A stretch of DNA of 64,000 nucleotides from G965233625 sp965233625 (GTDB taxonomy: Bacteria > Planctomycetota > Planctomycetia > Pirellulales > Pirellulaceae). Below, one piece after another: positions 24,363 to 32,994 of this stretch; positions within the stretch are counted from its first letter, which is position 1; the number at the start of each line of letters is the position of its first letter. Made by a program: the position numbers and the translations under genes. The stretch is from contig OZ247499.1 in the NCBI GenBank assembly GCA_965233625.1, positions 3,906,001-3,970,000 on the forward strand, read 5' to 3'. Below the pieces are notes generated by a model. It was given only the letters and a program-made list of their open reading frames with translations, did no database searches and was not told the origin of the DNA.

Positions 24363-24959
24363 CTAGTCAGGCGTTTCAAGACGCTCGTTGCGTTCAACTT
24401 CCGTTGGCGAAGCAACCTTCTGTAACCTCGAAACGGCAGCGAACGCGAGCGTCGCAAAAGAGTACGCCAGACAAAACAAACCCACGATTACCATTGCAAA
24501 CAACGTGTGCGGGATTTTCACCTCTGTGATTGGAATGTCCCAACGTTTAATTCCAAGTTCCGGTAAATAGTGAACCAGTTGCCATAGGCCAAATGTCGCA
24601 GCGGCCGAAAACATGACGATAATTAGCGTCGAAATGGAGAATCTGGGGAGCCCACGCGAGGTGAGGATTGAACGCCCGGCGCACCAGACGACATAAGTAA
24701 ACGAAACAGAGAGGACGCCGCAGAACACAGAATTCAATACAAGATTCCGCGTAACCCAATGGTAAGTATGCGCCGATAACTCGGTGGAAAATGCAACGTT
24801 GAGAAACGTACAAGGCCATCCCCGTTCTACCAGACCTTGAGCGAACGCAAGTCCCGGCCAGCCAATGTACCAGTTCCACTGAAAGTAGGTCATGCAACCG
24901 GCGAACAGCAATCCCAGACAAATCGCTGCCGCAAGCATCCATCGATTCGCGATTCGCAT
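24363..24959 (-). CDS. Uncharacterised membrane protein, 198 aa
   Basis: There are four hydrophobic segments: about 8-25, 70-92, 108-128 and 150-175. The rest is short loops with many aromatic residues. No family is recognised. The coding region is clearly richer in A and T (near 50% GC by eye) than the flagellar genes beside it, as is the next gene, which hints at acquired or relaxed genes. Coding evidence is the open frame, alternating membrane segments and an upstream ATG with GGAG at moderate distance (AAGGAGAGTTACGATG). Confidence 0.6.
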   Translation of the reverse strand: MRIANRWMLAAAICLGLLFAGCMTYFQWNWYIGWPGLAFAQGLVERGWPCTFLNVAFSTELSAHTYHWVTRNLVLNSVFCGVLSVSFTYVVWCAGRSILTSRGLPRFSISTLIIVMFSAAATFGLWQLVHYLPELGIKRWDIPITEVKIPHTLFAMVIVGLFCLAYSFATLAFAAVSRLQKVASPTEVERNERLETPD

Positions 24960-25057
24960 CGTAACTCTCCTTCGTCACTTATCTACTTCCACCAACATCT
25001 GTGACACATCGCGATCGGTGGGAACATTCAGATCAATGCCGGACGTATCAGGAAGCG

Positions 25058-25537
25058 TTAGCTTGTTAGTTCCTCGATGACTTCTCTGATATACGGGTAG
25101 TAAATTTGTCCCCAGATTGGGTTACGATCAAATAAAAATACTTCCTGGGATACGGTGTTGATCGTCACAGGAACAGCAAAGCCAGCCCACTTTTTACCGG
25201 CTTTTGACTCCCGGCAATACGCGATCGCTTCGTCACTGATCCTCGATGAAAAGGGCATCGCTATGGTTGCCAAGCCTGACTGCAGGCCACGGGGCCAGCC
25301 CGTATAGTTTGCGGTGCTGTACGCAAACGCTTCGTCAAGCAGTTCCTCAATCGCTTGAACAGTCACGGTCTCGTCACCGTAGTCAGCAGCGACTACGAAG
25401 GTGTTTAGTTGAGTTGCCAACCAAAGCCAACGGAACTGTTTTTCATAACCTATGACGGTCTGACGACCAGCAAGCGATTCTTCGGAAAAGAAAATGCCTT
25501 TCGCCTTCATGCGACTACTGAGAATGTGAAGATTCAT
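25058..25537 (-). CDS. Uncharacterised protein, 159 aa
   Basis: This soluble protein has mixed alpha/beta composition, no signal peptide and no recognised motif. The middle contains WLATQLNTFVVAADYGDETV and a C-terminal WGQIYYPYIREVIEELTS helix. GC is lower than the window average. It is an orphan, 98 bases upstream of the membrane protein gene and on the same strand; possibly cotranscribed. Confidence 0.55.
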   Translation of the reverse strand: MNLHILSSRMKAKGIFFSEESLAGRQTVIGYEKQFRWLWLATQLNTFVVAADYGDETVTVQAIEELLDEAFAYSTANYTGWPRGLQSGLATIAMPFSSRISDEAIAYCRESKAGKKWAGFAVPVTINTVSQEVFLFDRNPIWGQIYYPYIREVIEELTS

Positions 25538-25652
25538 CGTCTACGCCTTGTCGCCAAAGTTGATTCCGTCCGCGACAGAATTGCGGTGATCTATTGTCTA
25601 GCCGCGTCCTCCGGATGAGTCAAATCAGAATCCGCTTGATTCACAAAACGAT

Positions 25653-26243
25653 TCATGCGTTTGCTTTAATCAACATCCGCACTACCTCGCGATCCGTTGG
25701 AAAGATCAGCTCGGGCAGACTTTGCAGTGGAAAGAACTTCGCGTCTATCAGGTCGCTGCCTGCCTGCAATTCGCCGCCGGTGCGGTGGCCGTTGAACCAG
25801 ACGCCGACGGTCTGGCGGTGCGGGTTGTGGAAGTTGGAGAGCGCGGCGAGGACGCCGTGCAGGGTGACTTCGCAGCCGGTTTCTTCGCGGAATTCGCGGA
25901 TGGCGGCCTGCTGAATGGTTTCGTCGTATTCGACGTAACCGCAGGGGATGCACCAGCCGCCGTCGTGGCGCTGCCCAAGCAGTAATTCTCCGTTCTCCAC
26001 CACGGCGACGGCGACGCCGGTGACCGGGTTGCGGTACTGAATCCAGCCGCACTGGCTGCACTGCCGCCTCGCGATCTGGTCGCAGGTTGTGTCGACCATC
26101 CTGGCAGCGCAGTGCGGACAGTAGGTGAAGAGGGAAGGGAACACGTCATTCTCGCGGGTGGTGCAATTTGCTCTTTGCCGGTGGTTCGTACTGAGATAGT
26201 AGCAACCCGGTAAGTCGCATTGCGTGTTCTTACACGAGGTCAT
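25653..26243 (-). CDS. NUDIX hydrolase with N-terminal zinc ribbon
   Basis: The 196-residue product has a zinc-ribbon (CPHCAARM ... CSQCGW, about 42-67) and a NUDIX domain. The Nudix box matches GX5EX7REUXEEXGU exactly: G-YVEYD-E-TIQQAAI-REFREETGCEV. The ribbon plus Nudix arrangement resembles NADH-pyrophosphatase-type or ADP-ribose-type enzymes that hydrolyse nucleoside diphosphate derivatives; the substrate is not determinable. The first ~35 residues (CKNTQCDLPGCYYL) have extra cysteines and may not be part of the real protein; a later start is possible. It is divergent from the VWA gene across a 145-bp repeat element. Confidence 0.85.
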   Translation of the reverse strand: MTSCKNTQCDLPGCYYLSTNHRQRANCTTRENDVFPSLFTYCPHCAARMVDTTCDQIARRQCSQCGWIQYRNPVTGVAVAVVENGELLLGQRHDGGWCIPCGYVEYDETIQQAAIREFREETGCEVTLHGVLAALSNFHNPHRQTVGVWFNGHRTGGELQAGSDLIDAKFFPLQSLPELIFPTDREVVRMLIKANA

Positions 26244-26280
26244 CAATGCCCCTTAACCGATCAGACGTAAACACGATAAA

Positions 26281-26425
26281 CTAACCCGAAGCGCAAGCGA
26301 GGGACGTTGGAGTCTGGTGCGAATAGCCGGCTGAAGAAACCACTTACCGCAGAAGTAGATGAGCCAAAAGGCCTTGTTTTTGGCATCGAGTCTAACGTCC
26401 CTCGCTTGCGCTTCGGGTTGGTGTG
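26281..26425. repeat. 145-bp inverted-terminal-repeat element, copy A
   Basis: The left end CTAACCCGAAGCGCAAGCGA (continuing GGGACGTT) is repeated as its reverse complement at the right (26394-26421). The interior shares GCGAATAGCCGG and CCTTGTTTTTGGCAT with copies B-D. It lies between the divergent NUDIX and VWA genes, so it may carry or separate their promoters. No open frame inside. Confidence 0.9.
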
Positions 26426-26496
26426 TGACGCTGAAATCGCTTAGTTTAGGCTGTATCCCGGCATGGCGATCGATTCTTTGAGTTAGGACGCAGCCT

Positions 26497-28773
26497 ATGT
26501 GGCCGCAATTTCAGCCAATCTTTGATAGCTATCTGCTAGTGGTTCTGGTAACCATGGTGCTGGGCGGCATGCTGCTGATCGGGCCGCGGTTTTCGCGGAT
26601 TGCCATGTCGCGGCGGCTAGTGCTGACATCGCTGCGTGGGGTGGCGTTGCTGCTGCTGATGACGGCGATGCTGCGGCCGGGCTGTGATACGACGGTGCGC
26701 AAAGAGCAGTCGGCCGTGGTAATTGTCGCGGTGGATCAGAGCCGTAGCATGCAACTGCCGCATGTAACCGGCGAAACAGCTTCCAGGTGGCAGAAGCAGC
26801 AACAGGCGCTGCAATCGGTGGCGCCGTTGATGAAAAGCCTGGGCGAAAAGTTCGAAGTCAAAGTCTATGGATACGATAGTCAGTTGACGCCGCTGGAAAT
26901 GAACGCCGGCGCCATCACGCTGCCGCCAGCGCCGGCAGGGGATGAAACGGATGTCGGTTCGCCGCTGTACGAAGCCATCGCCCGCGAGCGTGGAAAGCGG
27001 CTGCTGGGCGTGCTGTTGATGGGCGACGGCGCCCAGACGGCCTTCGATCCGCCGGTGGAAATTCCCGTCGTCGAACGCGAACTGGCCCGCCAACAGGCGC
27101 CGCTCTTCAGCGTGCCGCTTGGTCCGCCCGGTGACATGGCCGAGGCGCCGGATATCGCCGTCGTGAACTTCCCAGATCAACGCGATGTATTCGTCAAGAA
27201 CGAAATGCTCATCGAAGGCGAAGTCCGCATCCGCCGGTTCGTCAACAAAGAGATTCCCGTTGAACTGTTGATCGAAGATGATAAAGGCGCCACGACAAAA
27301 CTCGGCCCTTTCCCGCTGATGGCGCGCGAGCAGGATCAACTGCTGCCCGTGCGGATTCCGTACACGCCGGACAAACCGGGGCAGTACAAACTGACGCTGC
27401 GGGCGCCGGGGCAGCGTGGGGAACTCGTCGCCCGCAATAACGAATTGAGCGCCTATTTAACGGTCCGCGAAGGCGGCTTGCGGGTGCTGTATCTGGAAGG
27501 TGAACTGCGGTGGGAGCAGAAGTTTCTGAAGCGGTCGCTGGATGCTTCGCAGGATATCGAACTGGATTTCCTCTGGATTGATTCCGCCGACCGGTCGAAG
27601 TGGCCGGTGTCGCTGCCTGATGACATTTCAGAACAGCCGTACGATGTTTACATACTGGGCGATCTGGATGCGGCTGCGCTGCACCGCGCGGGAATGACGG
27701 ATTCGCCGCTTCAAAAAATCGCCAAAGATGTGGCGGCCGGTAAGGGGCTGTTGATGCTGGGCGGTTATCACAGCTTTGGCCCCGGCGGCTATCTGAAAAC
27801 GCCGCTGGCCGAAGTGCTGCCGGTGACGATGGACCGCTTTGAGAAGCAGGATTTTGATGCACCGTTACAGAAAGATCTGCATCTAGAAGGGCCACTTGTA
27901 ATGCAGCCGGTTGGCAGTCACTTCTTAACGCGACTGGCTCCGGCGGAAAGCAATGCGGCGGTGTGGAATTCGCTGCCGCCGCTTTCAGGCGCCAACCGCT
28001 TTCATGGCGTGAAGCCGGGCGCGCGGGTGTTGGCAACGGGTGCGAAGGGCGAAGAACTACTGGTGTCGCAGGAGTACGGTCGCGGCCGGGTGCTGGCGTT
28101 TGCCGGTGACTCGACCTGGCAGTGGTGGATGCAGGATAAACAATCGCAGCACCGGCGGTTCTGGCGGCAGGTGGTGCTGTGGTTGGCGCGGCGTGACGGG
28201 CTGGAGAAAGACGATGTGTGGGTGCGATTGAACCAGCGAAGATTCCCCGCTGGCGCCAAAGCGGAATTCACCGCCGGCATCAACGACGCGGCCGGCGCCC
28301 CGGTTTCAGACGCCACGTTGCAAGCCATCGTGCGCGGTCCGGGCGGCGCCGCGCAGACCGTTTCACTCTCACGCGATGGCGACATCTGGCAGGGCGAATT
28401 CAAAACGGCGCGGGCGCCGGGCAACTACACGCTGGAAGTATCCGCCACGCGGCCCGGCGGCGAACCGGCTAGCAATGTCGCCCGCTTCATGGTCTTCGAC
28501 CACGATGTAGAACTCAGCAACCCGGCAGCAGATCACACACGCCTGCGGCGGCTGGCGGCTGCCACGGCGGAAAGCGGCGGCAAGCTGATTAGCACCGATG
28601 AAATGGCCGACGTGTTAACGCAACTACGCGATACGCCGCTGAAGGTGGAAGCTAAAACGCTGAAGACCTGGCAACTGGGCCGCACGACGCTAGACGCCTG
28701 GCTATTCTTCCTGCTGGTCGCAGGCGTCTTCATCGGCGAATGGGCGTTGCGAAAGCACTGGGGACTCGTCTAA
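26497..28773 (+). CDS. VWA-like/GATase-like membrane protein (BatA-associated type)
   Basis: This 758-residue planctomycete membrane protein has two N-terminal transmembrane segments (about 10-30 and 42-60), a VWA-like domain with an intact MIDAS start (VVIVAVDQSRSMQ, DxSxS) at about 72-210, an Ig-like stretch (about 220-330), a glutamine-amidotransferase-like fold (GGLRVLYLEGELRWEQKF, then LLMLGGYHSFGPGGY, about 330-560), another Ig-like domain, and a C-terminal transmembrane segment (LFFLLVAGVFIGEWALR). No catalytic Cys is seen in the GATase part, so it is probably structural. Such proteins usually sit in MoxR/DUF58/BatA operons; here no neighbour belongs to that set. The ATG has AGGA 10 bases upstream. 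Confidence 0.78.
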   Translation: MWPQFQPIFDSYLLVVLVTMVLGGMLLIGPRFSRIAMSRRLVLTSLRGVALLLLMTAMLRPGCDTTVRKEQSAVVIVAVDQSRSMQLPHVTGETASRWQKQQQALQSVAPLMKSLGEKFEVKVYGYDSQLTPLEMNAGAITLPPAPAGDETDVGSPLYEAIARERGKRLLGVLLMGDGAQTAFDPPVEIPVVERELARQQAPLFSVPLGPPGDMAEAPDIAVVNFPDQRDVFVKNEMLIEGEVRIRRFVNKEIPVELLIEDDKGATTKLGPFPLMAREQDQLLPVRIPYTPDKPGQYKLTLRAPGQRGELVARNNELSAYLTVREGGLRVLYLEGELRWEQKFLKRSLDASQDIELDFLWIDSADRSKWPVSLPDDISEQPYDVYILGDLDAAALHRAGMTDSPLQKIAKDVAAGKGLLMLGGYHSFGPGGYLKTPLAEVLPVTMDRFEKQDFDAPLQKDLHLEGPLVMQPVGSHFLTRLAPAESNAAVWNSLPPLSGANRFHGVKPGARVLATGAKGEELLVSQEYGRGRVLAFAGDSTWQWWMQDKQSQHRRFWRQVVLWLARRDGLEKDDVWVRLNQRRFPAGAKAEFTAGINDAAGAPVSDATLQAIVRGPGGAAQTVSLSRDGDIWQGEFKTARAPGNYTLEVSATRPGGEPASNVARFMVFDHDVELSNPAADHTRLRRLAAATAESGGKLISTDEMADVLTQLRDTPLKVEAKTLKTWQLGRTTLDAWLFFLLVAGVFIGEWALRKHWGLV

Positions 28774-28820
28774 CAGAGCCTCGCTCAGCGGGCGCAGATA
28801 TTATGTTGTGGTAACAACAT

Positions 28821-29002
28821 AAACCCTCTTCGCCCCTCCGGGGAGAAGACAGGCCGAAGGCCAGATGAGGGGGAGCCCGCTTTCTACTTCTTTCAAGCCA
28901 CAAGAAGCTTTTGTTCGTCCGGTTCACGCTCCGCAAAGCGATGATACAGGACGGACTATGTACCCCCTCACCCTAACCCTCTCCCCGGAGGGGCGAGGGG
29001 AC
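28821..29002. repeat. Inverted pair of REP-like repeats, copies 5 and 6
   Basis: A reverse copy at 28821-28875 (CGCCCCTCCGGGGAGAAGAC, ending AGATGAGGGGGA) and a forward copy at 28961-29002 (CCCCCTCACCCTAACCCTCT, then CCCCGGAGGGGCGAGGGGAC) enclose 182 bases. The 28774-29061 space between the VWA gene and pstB holds nothing else that I can support. Confidence 0.87.
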
Positions 29003-29061
29003 GAGAAGCGGCGCATGGATACCGCCACAACACTATAAGGAACCTCGCTCAGCGGGCTGGT

Positions 29062-29820
29062 TTAACCGCTTCTGCCGGACAGGTAGGCTTCGACCGTTTC
29101 AGTCTGGGGACTGGTGAAGAGCTGATCGACGGGGCCGTGCTCGATCATTTCGCCCACACCATCGCGCAGCCAGAAGACGGCCAGTTCGTCGGCGACACGT
29201 CTGGCTTGAGCCAGGTTATGCGTCACGATGATGATGGTATAGTCGCCGCGCATCGAAAGGATCAGCTCTTCAATCTTCGCCGTCGAAACCGGATCGAGTG
29301 CACTGCACGGTTCGTCCATCAGCAGCACCTGCGGTTGCAGCGCCAGGGCGCGGGCTATGCACAGCCGTTGCTGTTGACCGCCCGAGAGTTCCAGAGCGGG
29401 TTGGTCCAGACGGTCGTGAATCTCATCCCACAGACCCACGTCGCGCAGCACCTGCGCGGTAATGCGGCGGCGATCTTCCCGGCTGCGCACGCCGTGTTCA
29501 CTTAGCGCCAGTTCGATATTCCGGCGGCTGGACATCGGGAACGGATTGGGTTTCTGGAAGATCATGCCCACATGCCGCCGCAGATGCACGGAAGAAGAAA
29601 AAGTCTCATCAATCCCGCAGCCGTCAAATTCAACCTTCCCGCGGGCCGCCGCGCCGGGGATGACTTCCGTTAACCGGTTGAGTGCTGCCAGGAAGCTGCT
29701 CTTACCGCATCCGGATGGCCCCACCAGCGCTAGCACACGCCCCGGCCGCGCGGCCAGCGTCACATCGCGCAACACTGTCCGTCCGTAGTACGAAACCGAA
29801 AGGCCATCGGCGGAAATCAT
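29062..29820 (-). CDS. pstB: Phosphate ABC transporter ATP-binding protein PstB
   Basis: This is the 252-residue ATPase of the high-affinity phosphate importer. Walker A is GPSGCGKSS (34-42). The Q-loop and the PstB-typical FQKPNPFPMS follow at about 89-98. The ABC signature is LSGGQQQR, Walker B VLLMDEPCSALDP and the H-loop VTHNLAQARRVAD. All catalytic residues are present. The start overlaps the pstA stop by four bases (29817-29820). It is last in the operon; phoU, which often follows, is absent. Confidence 0.95.
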   Translation of the reverse strand: MISADGLSVSYYGRTVLRDVTLAARPGRVLALVGPSGCGKSSFLAALNRLTEVIPGAAARGKVEFDGCGIDETFSSSVHLRRHVGMIFQKPNPFPMSSRRNIELALSEHGVRSREDRRRITAQVLRDVGLWDEIHDRLDQPALELSGGQQQRLCIARALALQPQVLLMDEPCSALDPVSTAKIEELILSMRGDYTIIIVTHNLAQARRVADELAVFWLRDGVGEMIEHGPVDQLFTSPQTETVEAYLSGRSG

Positions 29821-30716
29821 AGCCGGCCTCCCGCCGCGGGCCGGTGCGCTAAACCCGCCATCCGCTGTAACAGGGCTGCCGACAGATTAATCACCAGCAA
29901 CAAGCCAATCAGCACGCAGGCAGCCGCGTACGCCCGCGAACTGCCATGCGGCACATTCATCGACAGGTCGTAGATATGCACGCTTATGGAGCGGCCTGAG
30001 TCCAGCAGCGATCCGGGCGTCCGTGCGACATAGCCCGCAGTGAAGATCAACGCAGCCGTTTCAGCCAGTGCGCGGCCGGCGCTCAGCACTACACCTGCGA
30101 CCAATGCCGGGAACGCCGCGGGCAGAATCACTTTCAGCAGCGTGGCGGTTCTGCCCATCCCCAGCGCCGCCGCGGCATAGCGGTGTTCAAGCGGCACGGC
30201 GGCAATACCTTGTTCAAACGTCCGGATCAGCAACGGCAGCACCATGCACGCCAGCGTCAGGGCGCCGGTCAGGATCGAATAGCCCATTCCCAGCGCGATC
30301 GCAAAGAATGCATTTCCGAACAGTCCGAAAACAATCGAAGGCACGCCGGAAAGCACATCCAGACAGCGGCGGACGTTGCGTGTGAAGACAGTGTCGCGTC
30401 CTGCTTTGGCCGTCAGTTCAATCGCCGTAGCCAGCGACAGCGGAATCGCAATGGCCAGCGTGAGCAGCAGAATCCAGGCAGTGGAAAGAATCACCGGGCC
30501 GATGCCGCCTGCCCGGCCCGCGTCTTCCACACCCGCCGTCAGATATTCCAGGTTCAGTTGCGAAACACCTTTCACCGCGACATCCACTAGCATCCAGCCC
30601 AGCAAGCCCGCTACAAGCGCCGCTGCCGACCAGACGGCGGCCGTCAGCAGACCTTCGCGCAAGCTGCTGCGCCATGATTGCGTTGGGGTGAAGTTTTGAC
30701 GTGGTTCAGTTCGCAT
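29817..30716 (-). CDS. pstA: Phosphate ABC transporter permease PstA
   Basis: This 299-residue inner-membrane permease has about six transmembrane segments. It contains the PstA pattern GIGPVILSTAWILLLTLAIA, the VPSIVFGLFGNAFF motif and the EAA-like loop EHRYAAAALGMGRTATLLKVILPAA that contacts PstB. The first 30 residues are cytoplasmic. It overlaps pstC by 11 bases upstream and pstB by 4 downstream. Confidence 0.94.
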   Translation of the reverse strand: MRTEPRQNFTPTQSWRSSLREGLLTAAVWSAAALVAGLLGWMLVDVAVKGVSQLNLEYLTAGVEDAGRAGGIGPVILSTAWILLLTLAIAIPLSLATAIELTAKAGRDTVFTRNVRRCLDVLSGVPSIVFGLFGNAFFAIALGMGYSILTGALTLACMVLPLLIRTFEQGIAAVPLEHRYAAAALGMGRTATLLKVILPAAFPALVAGVVLSAGRALAETAALIFTAGYVARTPGSLLDSGRSISVHIYDLSMNVPHGSSRAYAAACVLIGLLLVINLSAALLQRMAGLAHRPAAGGRL

Positions 30717-31554
30717 GAGGTTGCCTGCGCTGACGCGAGACGGCGGTGACGATCACACTCACAACAAGCATCAGCAGCAGACCGCTGACAAACAGCACCG
30801 AGCGGTGCGCCGCGGAAGCATAGCCCAGTTCCAGCGCGATATTGGCATTCAGCGTGCGACCCGGCGACAGCAACGATCCGGGCATCTCAACAATGTTCCC
30901 GGCCAGCATCACCACCGCCATTGTTTCGCCCAGCGCGCGGGTCAGCGCCAGCACCACGCCGCTGCCAATGCCTTTGCGCGCTGCGGGCAGGACGACGCGA
31001 AGGACCGTCGCCCCGCGGTTCAGCCCCAGGGCGGCCGCGGCCTGTGTCCATTGGCGTGGCACCGAAGCGATGGCGGCGTCCGATAATAGCGCGACGGTGG
31101 GTAAAATCATCAGCGATAAAACGAACGTCGCCGTCAGTAGGTTCTGCCCGCTGCCGCCCAGCCGCGCAACCAGCGGCGCCAGCACCACAAGGCCCCACAG
31201 CCCGAACACCACGGACGGAATGCCCGCCAGCAATTCCACCAGCCTGCGGTTCAGCACCGCCAACCAGGGCGGCGCGTAGTAGTGCGTGAAAACGGCGGAT
31301 GCGACACCCAGCGGCGCCGCCAGCAGGATGGCGCCAAAGCTGGTCACCAGTGTCGCCACCAGCATCGGCGTCAGGTTGAACTGGCCCGATAACGGGTGCC
31401 AGCTGCTGTCTGTAAAGAACCGCTCAACGCCCAGCTTCTGCAAAGCCGGCGCCGACTCGCGCACCAGGAAGATGGCGATTAATAACACCACGCCGGCCGA
31501 AACCACGGCCAGTGTGCGGCAGACGACCTTCAATAGCAGATTACTTCGCAACAC
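30706..31554 (-). CDS. pstC: Phosphate ABC transporter permease PstC
   Basis: The second permease, 282 residues from the start chosen. It has six transmembrane segments, ELLAGIPSVVFGLWGLVVLAPL, and the EAA loop QWTQAAAALGLNRGATVLRVVLPAA. The frame is open further upstream to 31644, but that extension lies inside pstS and has no similarity. A GTG at 31554 leaves a 14-base overlap with pstS and fits the usual N-terminus (VLRSNLLLKVVCRTLAVV, then the first membrane helix). The start is therefore inferred. Confidence 0.92.
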   Translation of the reverse strand: MLRSNLLLKVVCRTLAVVSAGVVLLIAIFLVRESAPALQKLGVERFFTDSSWHPLSGQFNLTPMLVATLVTSFGAILLAAPLGVASAVFTHYYAPPWLAVLNRRLVELLAGIPSVVFGLWGLVVLAPLVARLGGSGQNLLTATFVLSLMILPTVALLSDAAIASVPRQWTQAAAALGLNRGATVLRVVLPAARKGIGSGVVLALTRALGETMAVVMLAGNIVEMPGSLLSPGRTLNANIALELGYASAAHRSVLFVSGLLLMLVVSVIVTAVSRQRRQPHAN

Positions 31555-32389
31555 CGTCTCCGCGGCTAACGGGAACAAAATACTGCGACTTGACCAGATC
31601 GTGCACCTTCGGCGACTGACAGAAGGTGATGAACTCGCTGGCAAGCGGCGAAACCTCGTCTTTGCCGGTCACCAGCAGCAGCGGCCGGCTCATCGGAAAA
31701 TCACCGCTGGCGACGTTGGCGGTGGTGGCTTCAACATCATTCAGCGGCAACAGGCGGATACCAACACCCGCTGCAATGTCGGCTTCGGCCGTGCCAATGG
31801 AAACATAGCCAATGGCGCCGGGAGCGCCGGCCACGGATTTCACCCCGTGCTCGTTATCGCCCACGATCACATCGGGCCGGACCGCGGTGTTATCCAGGCC
31901 AAAGTGTTTCAGAAACACGGCAAGCGTGGCGCGACCTTCCGCCTTATGGACCACGGTGATGTCCAGATCTCCGCCGCCCAGGTCTTTCCATTGGCTCACG
32001 CGGTCCTCATAGATATCCCGTACCTGTTGTTCTGTGAGCGCTTTCACAGGGTTCGACTGATGCACGATCAGCCCGACGCCATCGGCGGCAATCTGATGCG
32101 GCGTCAGGTCGCTTTCGTCAGGCTTTAAGTTGCGGCTGGCCATGCCAATGTCGGCGACACCGGCCCGCACATCGGCGATGCCCTTGCCGCTGCCGCCGGT
32201 CTGAACATCGATGCGGACGCCGGGGTGCAATTCTTCAAACCGTTTGGCCATCTCCGTCGCCAGCGGCGCCACCGTGCTTGATCCGGTGATGACCAGACGG
32301 TCCGTCGAGGAAGACGCGCCGCAGCCGCCAAGCAACAGCAGGCAGCAAGCGAGGGCCAGAAATTCACAGGTGCGGAACATGAGATGCAT
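31541..32389 (-). CDS. pstS: Phosphate-binding lipoprotein PstS
   Basis: The 282-residue solute receptor has a signal peptide with lipobox LLGGC (Cys about 23), then RLVITGSSTVAPLATEM and VQTGGSGKGIADVRAGVADIGMASR, the two anion-binding stretches of PstS (GSST and GSGKG). GAPGAIGYVSIG follows in the second lobe. It delivers phosphate to PstCAB at the outer face of the inner membrane. It follows the ArsR-family gene by 12 bases and is in the same transcript. Start at 32389 or 32380 (third codon pair); no clear Shine-Dalgarno. Confidence 0.92.
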   Translation of the reverse strand: MHLMFRTCEFLALACCLLLLGGCGASSSTDRLVITGSSTVAPLATEMAKRFEELHPGVRIDVQTGGSGKGIADVRAGVADIGMASRNLKPDESDLTPHQIAADGVGLIVHQSNPVKALTEQQVRDIYEDRVSQWKDLGGGDLDITVVHKAEGRATLAVFLKHFGLDNTAVRPDVIVGDNEHGVKSVAGAPGAIGYVSIGTAEADIAAGVGIRLLPLNDVEATTANVASGDFPMSRPLLLVTGKDEVSPLASEFITFCQSPKVHDLVKSQYFVPVSRGDGVAK

Positions 32390-32401
32390 TCAAAGACAGG
32401 T

Positions 32402-32725
32402 TTAAGAAAACGCCAGCGTGCAGCAGCCAAGATCAATGGATTTGCCCTTGCGACGCTGCAGCAACTGCGGCGTTAGCGTGTACATCACGTAGCGGCCTTC
32501 GCGGCGCGAGGTGACGATGCAGTTCTGCTTCAGCACTTTCAGATGATGCGAAAGCAGTGTCGGCTCGACGCCCAGATTGTCGTTCACTTCACTGACCGTC
32601 TTGGGGCCGTCCAGCAACTGCTCGACAACGCGTAACCGGGTGTCGTCGGCCAGCACCTTCAACAGCGCGGCGCACGAAGACTCTGCCGTGCTCTGTTGGG
32701 GAAGCAGGTCCAGCGTAGGTTTCAT
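32402..32725 (-). CDS. ArsR-family winged-helix regulator heading the pst operon
   Basis: The 107-residue product has an ArsR/SmtB-type domain: ALLKVLADDTRLRVVEQLL, KTVSEVNDNLGVEPTLLSHHLKVLK (recognition helix) and CIVTSRREGRYVMYTL (wing). It ends GKSIDLGCCTLAFS with a vicinal Cys pair near the C-terminus, and has further cysteines at about 18 and 69, so metal(loid) or thiol sensing is conceivable. The start at 32725 is decided by the Shine-Dalgarno AGGAG 7 bases upstream; an ATG two codons earlier is too close to it. Position as first gene and the operator candidate at 32769-32803 suggest self- and pst-regulation. Confidence 0.87.
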   Translation of the reverse strand: MKPTLDLLPQQSTAESSCAALLKVLADDTRLRVVEQLLDGPKTVSEVNDNLGVEPTLLSHHLKVLKQNCIVTSRREGRYVMYTLTPQLLQRRKGKSIDLGCCTLAFS

Positions 32726-32768
32726 TTCCATTCTCCTCATAAATGGCATGCGTTTCCGGGACGGCCTG

Positions 32769-32803
32769 CAATTGAGACTGCGTTCAATTGAATCACCATT
32801 CAA
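32769..32803 (-). promoter_or_regulatory. Candidate ArsR-type operator upstream of the regulator gene
   Basis: Two inverted repeats abut: CAATTGA-N8-TCAATTG (32769-32790) and TTGAAT-CACC-ATTCAA (32788-32803). The second is a perfect 6-4-6 palindrome of the kind bound by ArsR/SmtB dimers. It lies ~65 bases before the ArsR-family start codon, where it would overlap the operon promoter. Binding is inferred. Confidence 0.5.
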
Positions 32804-32994
32804 CCTTGCGGCGGGCGGCAAGTCAACTCACCAGCGGAGGAAAGCGGTGTAGCGGAATTCGCTTGCTATTGATTGGCCACTGGCTTACACCATCTGTTTC
32901 ATTGGGGTCTGGCATCCGATACCGGTGGCAGCATGCAGCGATTTAAGGATCAGATGTTCGGCCAGGAAGCGTTTTCTAAACAAGGCGAAGGTTA

